64,000 nucleotides of DNA from CAYWMD01 sp964458575 (GTDB taxonomy: Bacteria > Verrucomicrobiota > Verrucomicrobiia > Limisphaerales > JADLHS01): positions 1 to 64,000 of the forward strand of contig CAYWMD010000032.1 in NCBI GenBank assembly GCA_964458575.1. The letters run 5' to 3'. How positions within the stretch are numbered: the first letter of the stretch is position 1; each line of letters begins with the position of its first letter. The position numbers and the translations under genes are program-made. The notes under the pieces are model-generated. The model was not told where the DNA came from. It made no database searches and saw nothing but the letters and a program-made list of their open reading frames with translations. Shown here piece after piece: positions 8,943-16,860 of the stretch.

Positions 8943-9293
8943 ATGAAAGCAATTCTTTTCCTGACCGCTGTCACCAGCGTGCTTCTGGCCGGCTGTGGCG
9001 ACAAATCCAGTTCGAGCGGACAGACCAACGCCGCCACCGGAGGTAATCCGCTCACCGCGCCGGTGGATTATCTCGACGCCGCAGGCAAGGCGAAGCAGTC
9101 CGCTGTCAAAACTGTGGACGTTGCCTCGGTCAACCAGGCCATCCAGATGTTCCATGTGGACCAGGGCCGGTTTCCCAAGGATCTCAACGAACTGGTGGCC
9201 GAGAAGTACATGCCCAAAATCCCCGACGCGCCGTTCGGTTCAAAGCTGGTGTACGATGCTGCGACGGGAAAGGTGAAAGTGGTGAAACAATAA
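8943..9293 (+). CDS. Lipoprotein with pseudopilin-like C-terminal segment
   Basis: A 116-residue protein with signal peptide MKAILFLTAVTSVLLAGC (lipobox L-A-G-C, Cys18), a Ser/Asn/Gly-rich linker, and a C-terminal region VNQAIQMFHVDQGRFPKDLN...YMPKIPDAPFGSKL. That region resembles the C-terminal part of type II secretion GspG-like pseudopilins and related verrucomicrobial proteins, where a helix is followed by Gly-x-Phe/Tyr-Pro and a Lys/Asp-rich strand. It has no prepilin N-terminus, so it is not itself a pseudopilin. Likely anchored in the outer or inner membrane facing the periplasm; role unknown. Confidence 0.75.
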   Translation: MKAILFLTAVTSVLLAGCGDKSSSSGQTNAATGGNPLTAPVDYLDAAGKAKQSAVKTVDVASVNQAIQMFHVDQGRFPKDLNELVAEKYMPKIPDAPFGSKLVYDAATGKVKVVKQ

Positions 9294-9321
9294 CCAAGTT
9301 TGGCTGAGTCACCCGGAGAAA

Positions 9322-9747
9322 ATGTTGATTAGCGAGCTCAAGAAGACATATCGGCGAATGCCAATCACCATTCGCGCTTTCACGTTTGTCAGCCTGATGC
9401 TGTCTCTGCTCCTCCCGGTCGCGATCATTCCGGTCGGCGATTACCGGATTGATGGTTGGCCAGTGAGTTGGGAAGAATTCTGGCTCAGTGGAGGTGGCAT
9501 AATCTTCTGTGTGATTGGCATGAGTGGAATCATTTTTTCGTACGGCTTCATCTGTGCCCGCAGGTGGGTAAGGATTTTATTCCCCTTGGCAATTGCTGCC
9601 TTGGGATTGTTAAGTGCCTGTCGGAATAATGAGATTCGGGAACGGGACTGGATCGGGCTTCTGTTCGTAAGCCTTTTCTGCGGCGGCTATTTGTTCTTCC
9701 ACCGTGCAACAAAAAGCTACTTTTCTAAAACGCGTCAGACCGGTTAG
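9322..9747 (+). CDS. Hypothetical four-helix membrane protein
   Basis: A 141-residue protein with about four predicted hydrophobic helices (about 18-40, 55-78, 84-100, 110-126) and a basic N-terminus (LISELKKTYRRM). A GGAG lies about 7 bp before ATG 9322. Base composition is visibly more AT-rich than in recG or guaA. I do not recognise a family. It lies between a lipoprotein and guaA on the same strand, with 28 bp to the gene upstream. Confidence 0.6.
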   Translation: MLISELKKTYRRMPITIRAFTFVSLMLSLLLPVAIIPVGDYRIDGWPVSWEEFWLSGGGIIFCVIGMSGIIFSYGFICARRWVRILFPLAIAALGLLSACRNNEIRERDWIGLLFVSLFCGGYLFFHRATKSYFSKTRQTG

Positions 9748-9816
9748 CGTAGGCTTTTTACTTTTTTCCTCGTCAAACCCCGAGCTTCGGCAAACAATCT
9801 GTTTTTGGGAATTTCC

Positions 9817-11358
9817 ATGACTGAACAAATTATCATTCTGGATTTTGGCGCGCAATACACGCAGGTCATCGCCCGGCGCGTGCGCGAGTGCAATGTCTAT
9901 TCCACCATTCTGCGCTACGACACGCCCGCCAGGGAAATCGCCGCCCGCAAACCCAGCGGCATCATCCTATCCGGCGGGCCCGCGTCCGTGTATTCCGAAG
10001 ATGCGCCGATGCCGGACAAGGCCATCTTCAAACTCGGCCTGCCCGTGCTCGGTCTGTGCTACGGCGAGCAGTTGATGGCACACCTGCTCGGCGGCAAGGT
10101 CGAAAAGGGCCTCCGCCGCGAATACGGCAAGGGCACACTACAGGTGAGGGACACGAAATGCGCGTTGTTCGCCAAGCTGCCCCGCCAGTTGCAAGTCTGG
10201 AATTCTCACGGTGACAAACTCACCCGATTACCGCAGGGATTTAAAACCGTCGCGGTCACGGATAATTCACCGTTCGCCGCCATCGAACATCGCGCCAAAA
10301 AATTCTTCGGCCTGCAATTCCATCCCGAAGTCGTCCACACGCCGCGCGGGCGGGAGATTTTTTCCAACTTCGTTCATGGCGTCTGCGGCTGCGGCAAGGA
10401 CTGGACGATGCGCAATTACGTCGAACAGGCCGTGGAAGAAATTCGCGCCCAGGTCGGCAAAGAAAAGGTGATTCTCGGCCTGAGCGGAGGGGTGGATTCG
10501 AGCGTGGCCGCGGCGCTGTTGCACAAGGCCATCGGCGATCAACTTACCTGCATCTTCGTCAACAACGGCGTGCTGCGGGCGCGCGAAGCCGAGGTGGTGC
10601 GCGAGGTGTTCGGGCGCAACTTTAAGATGAAGCTGCAATACGAGGACGCTTCCCGGCTTTTCCTCGCGCGGCTCAAGGGAGTCACCGACCCGGAGCGCAA
10701 ACGCAAAATCATTGGGCGAACGTTCATTGAAGTTTTCCAGGCCGCGACTAAACGCGCGGGCAAGGCGAAGTTTCTCGCGCAGGGCACGCTTTATCCCGAT
10801 GTCATCGAATCCGTGCCCATCGCCGGCAACCCCGCCGCGCTCATCAAGAGCCATCACAACGTCGGCGGGCTGCCCAAGAAAATGAAGTTCGCGCTGGTTG
10901 AGCCGTTGAAATGTTTGTTCAAGGACGAAGTGCGCCAGCTCGGACTCGAACTCGGTTTGCCCAAGGAAATCGTCTGGCGGCAACCGTTCCCCGGCCCCGG
11001 CCTGGCCGTGCGCATCCTCGGCGAAGTCACACCGGCGCGCTGCAAAATTCTTCGCAACGCCGACCGCATCGTGGTGGAGGAAATGAAATCGTCCGGCCTC
11101 TACTACAAGATCTGGCAGAGCTTCGCGGTCTTGTTGCCCGTGCGCAGCGTGGGCGTGATGGGCGACGAGCGCACCTACGATTACACCATCGCCATCCGCG
11201 CCGTGGAATCCCAGGACGGCATGACCGCGGACTGGGTGAAACTGCCCCACGCCATCCTCGAGAAACTCGCCAGCCGCATCATCAACGAAGTCAAGGGTGT
11301 CAACCGCTGCGTCTTCGACATCACCAGCAAGCCGCCGGGGACGATCGAGTGGGAATAG
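9817..11358 (+). CDS. guaA: GMP synthase (glutamine-hydrolysing)
   Basis: Converts XMP, ATP and glutamine to GMP in purine synthesis. The 513-residue protein has a class I glutamine amidotransferase domain (DFGAQYTQVIARRVRE; catalytic Cys81 in GLCYGEQ; His in GLQFHPEVVHT), the PP-loop ATP pyrophosphatase motif LSGGVDSS at about 222-229, and the GuaA C-terminal dimerisation domain ending FDITSKPPGTIEWE, which is the family's characteristic end. ATG 9817 begins MTEQIIILDFG as in other GuaA proteins. Length is normal. No guaB is adjacent. Confidence 0.98.
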   Translation: MTEQIIILDFGAQYTQVIARRVRECNVYSTILRYDTPAREIAARKPSGIILSGGPASVYSEDAPMPDKAIFKLGLPVLGLCYGEQLMAHLLGGKVEKGLRREYGKGTLQVRDTKCALFAKLPRQLQVWNSHGDKLTRLPQGFKTVAVTDNSPFAAIEHRAKKFFGLQFHPEVVHTPRGREIFSNFVHGVCGCGKDWTMRNYVEQAVEEIRAQVGKEKVILGLSGGVDSSVAAALLHKAIGDQLTCIFVNNGVLRAREAEVVREVFGRNFKMKLQYEDASRLFLARLKGVTDPERKRKIIGRTFIEVFQAATKRAGKAKFLAQGTLYPDVIESVPIAGNPAALIKSHHNVGGLPKKMKFALVEPLKCLFKDEVRQLGLELGLPKEIVWRQPFPGPGLAVRILGEVTPARCKILRNADRIVVEEMKSSGLYYKIWQSFAVLLPVRSVGVMGDERTYDYTIAIRAVESQDGMTADWVKLPHAILEKLASRIINEVKGVNRCVFDITSKPPGTIEWE

Positions 11359-11441
11359 GCGTGAATGCAGGCAGCCGCCTCGGGCCACGCCACCTTTACC
11401 CTGCGATTGACGCTGTGCGTTGATTGCGCCAGCCTGCGCGC

Positions 11442-13010
11442 GTGCAAAACGAAAACGCCCGGCCGATTCCGCTGCCCTGGCTGGCGGCGTTTTTTTTCGC
11501 CGGCATCATCGCGTTTCACCTGGGTGGCGCGCTGGCGGGAAAATCGCTTTATCGTCCCATTCATCTCGGCACGGCGCTCGAATACTCCCGCGGCCCGGTC
11601 AATCTGTTGAAGCCGGTGCTGCTCGGGTTCAACGCCAACGGCTCGCCGACGGCGCAGGAATTCCCCATCTGGCAGGCGGCGGCGGGCGGCGTCCTCAAGT
11701 TCACTCGTACCGAGTGGTACGGCTGGGCGAACGTGACCTCGCTGCTTTTTTTCGCAACCGGCTTGTGGCCGTTCTTCCGGCTTGCGCGCCGTCACGTCGG
11801 CGAACGCGCCGCCGGGTGGAGTCTGGTCTTTTTCCTCGCGCAACCGCTGGTGGTCATCGCGGCGGGCATGGGTTCGACCGACGGTTTTTGCCTCGCCGCA
11901 ACGCTTTGGTTTTTGTTTTTCGCGGACGAAATGATCCATGCGCCCCGTGCGTGGGTCTGGTGGTGGCCGACGACGGTGTTCGCGGCGTTGAGCGCCGTTT
12001 CCAAGCTGCCGTTCTTCATGGCAGCGGGCCTGTGCAGTGTGTTCATCCTGCTGGGGCACAACGCGCGGTCGGCGCGGAACTGGTTGTTGCTGGGAAGCGC
12101 GGGCCTCGTGGCCGCCGCGGTATTCCGGGTCTGGACGCAATATACGGACGCGTTGATGGCCGAAGCCGTGTACCCTTACGCGGAATTCAGGATCAAGTTC
12201 AGCCCGTTCGCCAGGTATTGGTATTTTGGCGATCTGAATTACCGGCTGAATCCCGGCGTGTGGTTAAAGGGCGGATGGCGTTTTCTCCACGCAACGCTTG
12301 GAAGCTTGCCGCTGGTGGCACTGCTGGCGACAGCCCTGCTGCGACCCGGGAATCGCATGCCAAAAATGTGGTTGTTAGCAACCTTTCTGACGACGCTGGT
12401 GTTCACGCATCTGGTCCTGGTGCATTGGCATTATTACCTCATGTGTTGCCCGGCGGTGGCACTGCTTTGCGGCGCGACGCTGGCGCGTTGGGAGCATTTT
12501 GGCGCGCTGGAATTGCCACGCCTCTGGCAACGGATGGCGTTGGTGGCAGTCGCGCTGGGTCTGTCCGCGGTGACCGGGGTCATCGCCACCAAAATTGCAA
12601 TTTACTACGATTCCTATCCGAGGCGCATGGCCGACGTCATCCGGCAACACACCCAACCCGACGACAAATTGATCATCTACGGCGGCGATTGGGGCGGCGA
12701 AGAATTGTTCCGCGCGCATCGCAAGGGTTTCTACGTCATGGCCCTCGAAAGTTCGGCCAACAACCCGACCGTCAAGGGCCTCCGGAATCTCTTGAACAAC
12801 GAAACCGATCTTCGGCGGTTGAAATCGCTTGGTTACAACAAGCTGGTTTTGATGAGCGAATCGCCCGTGCGCTTCGCCGCTGCCGCCATCAACCCCGGCA
12901 GCGAGCGGCGGCGCGCAGTTTATCCGGAACATTTTTTGCCGACCGTGGACTCGTGGCCGGCGGTTTTTCGTTCCGAGGACATCTTCATCAAGGAAATACC
13001 GCCGGAATAA
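11442..13010 (+). CDS. Membrane glycosyltransferase, GT39/ArnT-like (PMT_2)
   Basis: About 522 residues with roughly ten to twelve hydrophobic helices and a soluble C-terminal domain from about 385. It resembles polyprenyl-phosphate-dependent glycosyltransferases of the dolichyl-phosphate-mannose mannosyltransferase type. Family-like features are the periplasmic loop after helix 1 (YRPIHLGTALEYSRGP), a run of short helices (WSLVFFLAQPLVVIAAGMGSTDG), and a late VLVHWHYYLMCCPAVALL helix. Such enzymes transfer a sugar from undecaprenyl phosphate to a lipid or protein in the periplasm. The start is uncertain: GTG 11442 is chosen, TTG 11424 is possible. The gene is 83 bp downstream of guaA. Confidence 0.7.
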   Translation: MQNENARPIPLPWLAAFFFAGIIAFHLGGALAGKSLYRPIHLGTALEYSRGPVNLLKPVLLGFNANGSPTAQEFPIWQAAAGGVLKFTRTEWYGWANVTSLLFFATGLWPFFRLARRHVGERAAGWSLVFFLAQPLVVIAAGMGSTDGFCLAATLWFLFFADEMIHAPRAWVWWWPTTVFAALSAVSKLPFFMAAGLCSVFILLGHNARSARNWLLLGSAGLVAAAVFRVWTQYTDALMAEAVYPYAEFRIKFSPFARYWYFGDLNYRLNPGVWLKGGWRFLHATLGSLPLVALLATALLRPGNRMPKMWLLATFLTTLVFTHLVLVHWHYYLMCCPAVALLCGATLARWEHFGALELPRLWQRMALVAVALGLSAVTGVIATKIAIYYDSYPRRMADVIRQHTQPDDKLIIYGGDWGGEELFRAHRKGFYVMALESSANNPTVKGLRNLLNNETDLRRLKSLGYNKLVLMSESPVRFAAAAINPGSERRRAVYPEHFLPTVDSWPAVFRSEDIFIKEIPPE

Positions 13011-13096
13011 AGCGGTCTGGATCAGCCGGGCGGCCTGGTCCGCGCTGGTCCGGGTTGGCTTGACTCTCACGCGCGGCGCGGCGAATTTGACCGCGC

Positions 13097-16000
13097 TTGG
13101 CGCAGGATTCCCAAGTCCCGGCGGCAGGCAGCTTGTTCGACCGGGTTTCGCGAACTCCCGCTGTGCAATCCCTGGTGCAGCGATTGGAGGATGGCGGAGC
13201 GTTGTCTTGCGCCGGAGTTGCGTCGCCCGCCCAGCCCTTTTTCGCCGCGCTGCTGCGGAAACTTTTCCCGAAGCGTCCGATTGTCGTCGTCACCGAAAAC
13301 TTGAAGTCGCAGGAAAGTCTTCAACAAGACCTGGAAACCTGGCTTGGTTGGTCTCCGTTGTTCTATCCGGCCTGGGAAGTCATGCCGCACGAAGGCAAAC
13401 TCCCCCACGCTGATGTCATCAGCGACCGGCTACAAACTCTGGTCGCCCTTGCTCCCGACTCAAGACTTAAGACTCAAGACTCGAGACTGGTCGTAACAAG
13501 CGTCACGGCGCTGCTCCAAAAAACCTTTGCGCCCGGAGAGCTGACGCGCCGGACCCGCACGCTGACACGCGGCGACCGCACCGATCCGCTCGATCTGGCC
13601 GAGTGGTTGGAAGCGCAAGGCTACGAACCTGAAGCGCAGGTCACGCAAAAAGGCGACATCGCCTTGCGCGGCGGGATTTTGGACGTGTTTCCGCTCACCA
13701 GTCCCTGGCCGGTGCGGTTGGAATTTTTCGGCGACGAATTGGAATCGTTGCGCGAGTTCGACCCGCTCACGCAAATGTCGCGCGGGGAAACTGACTGCGT
13801 CACCCTGCCGCCGGCGGGCGAACTTGGAATTTTGAAGTCCAGAGTCCAAGGTCCAGCCGACGCCGCGCTGGCGCGCTCTGGCGTGCCGGGGGAGTCCAGA
13901 GTCGAGGGACTGGCGACACTGCTCGACTATCTTCCACGCGAAACCATTTTTCTCTTGTGCGAGCCGGGGCAACTCGCGCTGCGTGCGGACGAATACGCGC
14001 AACAGATACCGACGGAGGACCCATTCTTCGTTGCGTGGGATGATTTCCGGCAGCAACTCACAAAGCACGGGATAACGGCCATGGGATTGGACGAAACTGA
14101 CACACTCTCCCTCACCCCGGCCCGCTCCCGCTGGGAGAGGGGGAATCGTTCGCCGGTCTTGGGTAAATCGGAAGCTAGAGATGGCTCGGAAGACCCACAA
14201 GCGACCTTGAGCGACCGCAAGCTGTCCCCTCTCCCAGCGGGAGAGGGTGAGGGAGAAGCGCGCGAACCAATTCCCACTCCCGCACTGTTCACCACGCTCG
14301 ATGCCTTCCGCCCGCTCGGTGAACGTGCGCCCGAGCCGCAGGTCGCCGAAGTCCAGCGCCGCGAGTTCTTCAATCAACTCCATCGCTGGCTGCGGCAGGA
14401 TTACGCGGTCCACGTCTTCTGCAACAACGACGGCGAACGGCAGCGGTTCGAGGAAATTTGGGCAGAACTCGTAGGAGAGGCGTCGCGCCTGTCTCCATCT
14501 CAAAAACAAGAAATGAATGAGAACGGAGACAGGCGCGACGCCTGTCCTACGTTGTGCGTAGGCACGCTCTCTCGCGGGTTTCTGTGCGACGAGGCAAAGC
14601 TAGTCGTCGTAACGGACGCGGAGATTTTTGGCCGTTACCGGATTCAACGACCGCGCCGGCTCAAATCGCCGCACGCGCTGGCCACGCGCTCGGCGCTGGA
14701 TATTGACTTCACGGATTTGGAAGACGGCGACCTGGTCGTGCATTTACAACACGGCATCGGGCGTTATCTCGGCCTGCAAAACCTGCCGACAACTTCCGGC
14801 AATCGGCAATCTGAAACTGAATGTCTCGTCATCGAATACGCCCCCGCTAATCCCGGCGACCAAGCACCCAAGCTTTACGTGCCCGTGACCGAGTCGCACC
14901 TGGTCAGCAAATACGTCGGCGCGGGCAAGGCGCATCCGCCGTTGAACACGCTCGGCGGCACGCGCTGGCGCAAGGCCAAGGAGCATGCCGAGGAAGCCGT
15001 GCGCGACGTCGCCGCCGAACTGCTGCAAATCCAGGCCGCGCGCGAAACGCAAGCCGGCCACGCCTTCGCGCCGGATGTCCCCTGGCAACGCGAATTTGAG
15101 AGTTCATTCATCTACGAGGAAACACCCGACCAGATGCGCGCCATCGTGGAAACGAAAGCCGACATGGAACGCGCCAAACCAATGGACCGGTTGATTTGTG
15201 GCGACGTCGGTTTTGGCAAAACCGAGGTGGCCATCCGTGCCGCGTTCAAAACGGTGATGGATGGGAAGCAGGTTGCTGTGCTGGTGCCGACCACGGTGCT
15301 GGCGCAACAGCACTTCAACGTCTTCCGCGAGCGCATGGCGGATTATCCGGTGCGCATCGAATTGCTCTCGCGTTATCGCACTCGTCGGCAACAGGAACGC
15401 GTCATAAAAGACCTGATCAACGGCGCGGTGGACATCGTCATCGGCACGCACCGGCTCGTTCAAAGCGACATCGGCTTCAAAGACCTCGGCCTGGTGGTGA
15501 TTGACGAGGAACAACGCTTCGGCGTCTTGCACAAGGAGAAGTTCAAGCGCCTGCGGACACTGGTGGATGTGCTCACACTCAGCGCCACGCCGATTCCGCG
15601 CACGCTGTACCTGGCACTCACCGGCGCGCGCGACATGAGCACGATTCAAACGCCGCCGCACGACCGGCTGCCGGTGGAAACCATCGTCGCACAATACGAC
15701 GAGCGTTTGATCCGCGACGCCATCCAACGTGAAATCAACCGCGGCGGGCAGGTTTTCTTCCTGCACAACCGGGTGCTGACGATTGATACCATGGCCCAGC
15801 GGTTGAAAAAGCTTTTGCCGCACGCGCGCATCGTCGTCGGTCACGGCCAGATGCACGCCGATGATCTGGAGGAGGTGATGACGAAGTTCGTGAATGGCGA
15901 AGCGGATGTGTTGCTGTCCACGACCATCATCGAAAGCGGCCTCGATATTCCCAACGCGAACACGATCATCATTGACCACGCCGACCGTTTCGGGTTGAGC

Positions 16001-16735
16001 GACCTTTATCAATTGCGTGGTCGGGTCGGCCGCTACAAACATCAAGCCTACGCTTATCTGTTGTTGCCGCGTCACGCCCGTTTGTTGACCGACGTGCGCA
16101 AACGCATCAGCGCCATGAAGCAATACTCCACGCTCGGCAGCGGCTTCAAAATCGCCATGCGCGATCTGGAAATCCGCGGCGCGGGCAATCTGCTCGGCGC
16201 GGAACAAAGCGGCCACATCACAGCGGTGGGTTTTGAGCTTTACTGCCAGTTGCTCAAGCAAAGCGTCGGATCGCTCAAGGGGGAGAAGGTCAAACCAAGG
16301 GTCGAGGTGGCCGTGCGGTTGGATTTTCTGGATGAGGAGAGCGTGAAACGCGAAACGGCCGGCGAAGATCACATTTCACGTTTCACGTTTCACGCGTCCC
16401 TGCCCCATTCTTACATCCCCGAACCGCAGCATCGCATCGAAGCTTATCGCAAGCTCGCCCAGGCCACGGACAAGTCCGCGCTCCACGCCCTCACCCGCGA
16501 ATTGCGCGACCGCTTCGGCCCGTTGCCACCAGCAGTGGAACTGCTCCTGCAAATCGCCGAGTTGAAAATCCTCGCCAGCGAACGCGCGGTGACCGTCATC
16601 GAGGTGAAGGACGACAAGTTGATGCTCACCCGCCACAACGACTTCATCACGTTGGGGGGAAAGTTCCCGCGTTTGACAAAAAAGCTGCCGGGCGCCCGGT
16701 TGAAGGAGATCAAGAAACTTCTGTTGGCCCTGTAA
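13097..16735 (+). CDS. mfd: Transcription-repair coupling factor Mfd
   Basis: Mfd removes RNA polymerase stalled at lesions and recruits UvrA. The 1212-residue protein has an N-terminal UvrB-like module, the CarD-like RNAP-interaction domain from about 540 (DLEDGDLVVHLQHGIGRY), helicase domains with Walker A GDVGFGKT at 702-709 and DEEQ at 803-806, SATPIPRTL, QLRGRVGR, and the TRCF C-terminal domain. It is some 60 residues longer than E. coli Mfd. The excess is explained by in-frame repeat elements at residues about 121-131, 336-389, 459-485 and 1082-1100, all between conserved blocks. TTG 13097 is the only early start giving the full N-terminus; a later start cannot be excluded. Confidence 0.95.
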   Translation: MAQDSQVPAAGSLFDRVSRTPAVQSLVQRLEDGGALSCAGVASPAQPFFAALLRKLFPKRPIVVVTENLKSQESLQQDLETWLGWSPLFYPAWEVMPHEGKLPHADVISDRLQTLVALAPDSRLKTQDSRLVVTSVTALLQKTFAPGELTRRTRTLTRGDRTDPLDLAEWLEAQGYEPEAQVTQKGDIALRGGILDVFPLTSPWPVRLEFFGDELESLREFDPLTQMSRGETDCVTLPPAGELGILKSRVQGPADAALARSGVPGESRVEGLATLLDYLPRETIFLLCEPGQLALRADEYAQQIPTEDPFFVAWDDFRQQLTKHGITAMGLDETDTLSLTPARSRWERGNRSPVLGKSEARDGSEDPQATLSDRKLSPLPAGEGEGEAREPIPTPALFTTLDAFRPLGERAPEPQVAEVQRREFFNQLHRWLRQDYAVHVFCNNDGERQRFEEIWAELVGEASRLSPSQKQEMNENGDRRDACPTLCVGTLSRGFLCDEAKLVVVTDAEIFGRYRIQRPRRLKSPHALATRSALDIDFTDLEDGDLVVHLQHGIGRYLGLQNLPTTSGNRQSETECLVIEYAPANPGDQAPKLYVPVTESHLVSKYVGAGKAHPPLNTLGGTRWRKAKEHAEEAVRDVAAELLQIQAARETQAGHAFAPDVPWQREFESSFIYEETPDQMRAIVETKADMERAKPMDRLICGDVGFGKTEVAIRAAFKTVMDGKQVAVLVPTTVLAQQHFNVFRERMADYPVRIELLSRYRTRRQQERVIKDLINGAVDIVIGTHRLVQSDIGFKDLGLVVIDEEQRFGVLHKEKFKRLRTLVDVLTLSATPIPRTLYLALTGARDMSTIQTPPHDRLPVETIVAQYDERLIRDAIQREINRGGQVFFLHNRVLTIDTMAQRLKKLLPHARIVVGHGQMHADDLEEVMTKFVNGEADVLLSTTIIESGLDIPNANTIIIDHADRFGLSDLYQLRGRVGRYKHQAYAYLLLPRHARLLTDVRKRISAMKQYSTLGSGFKIAMRDLEIRGAGNLLGAEQSGHITAVGFELYCQLLKQSVGSLKGEKVKPRVEVAVRLDFLDEESVKRETAGEDHISRFTFHASLPHSYIPEPQHRIEAYRKLAQATDKSALHALTRELRDRFGPLPPAVELLLQIAELKILASERAVTVIEVKDDKLMLTRHNDFITLGGKFPRLTKKLPGARLKEIKKLLLAL
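13457..13487. repeat. Heptamer tandem arm (GACTCAA) inside mfd
   Basis: A tandem of GACTCAA/GACTTAA/GACTCGA words, four to five copies, translated as DSRLKTQDSRL (residues about 121-131). No complementary arm is adjacent, so it looks like one arm of a degenerate tandem/inverted element. A similar low-complexity run (GTCCAGAGTCCAAGGTCC...GAGTCCAGAGTCGAG) occurs at 13836-13913 in the same gene. Confidence 0.55.
14104..14262. repeat. Paired-hairpin element, family A, in frame inside mfd
   Basis: Left arm 14104-14148 reads CTCTCCCTCACCCCGGCC followed by the near-palindrome CTCCCGCTGGGAG. Right arm 14224-14262 carries its reverse complement CTCCCAGCGGGAG followed by AGGGTGAGGGAGAAG. The whole 159-bp element (53 codons) is open in the mfd frame and is translated as LSLTPARSRWERG...LSPLPAGEGEGEARE (residues about 336-389), between the N-terminal UvrB-like part and the middle domains. 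Confidence 0.88.
14471..14550. repeat. 26-bp inverted repeat in frame inside mfd
   Basis: Arms 14471-14496 (GTAGGAGAGGCGTCGCGCCT..) and 14525-14550 are reverse complements with one mismatch in 26 bp, separated by 28 nt. Each arm holds its own small palindrome GGCGTCGCGCC. Translated in frame as VGEASRLSPS...NGDRRDACPTLCVG, residues about 459-485. Confidence 0.85.
16341..16395. repeat. GTGAAAC tandem inverted repeat in frame inside mfd
   Basis: Arms 16341-16357 (GCGTGAAACGCGAAACG) and 16379-16395 are reverse complements with one mismatch in 17 bp. The right side carries an extra TTTCACG unit. Translated as SVKRETAGEDHISRFTFHAS near the start of the C-terminal domain, residues about 1082-1100. 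Confidence 0.75.
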
Positions 16736-16748
16736 AACCGGCGTTTTT

Positions 16749-16791
16749 TCGGTCGGACTTTTTTTGGCCCGCCGTGGCCAAAACCGACCGA
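16749..16791. terminator. Long hairpin after mfd, possible terminator
   Basis: TCGGTCGG (16749-16756) pairs with CCGACCGA (16784-16791), and inside it TTTTGGCC (16762-16769) pairs with GGCCAAAA (16776-16783) around a 6-nt loop, leaving a 5-nt bulge. It begins 14 bp after the mfd stop. No U-tract follows on either strand, so termination is likely but not of the classical intrinsic type. Confidence 0.4.
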
Positions 16792-16860
16792 TTGACGCCG
16801 CCATCCAGCGGGGCATAATATTCACAACACGTATCCGAACCCGGTTAGAATAACGCTTAG

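Noticed and set aside
15104..16372. 422-codon minus-strand frame opposite mfd
   Set aside because: It lies wholly within the helicase domains of mfd and has no family features.
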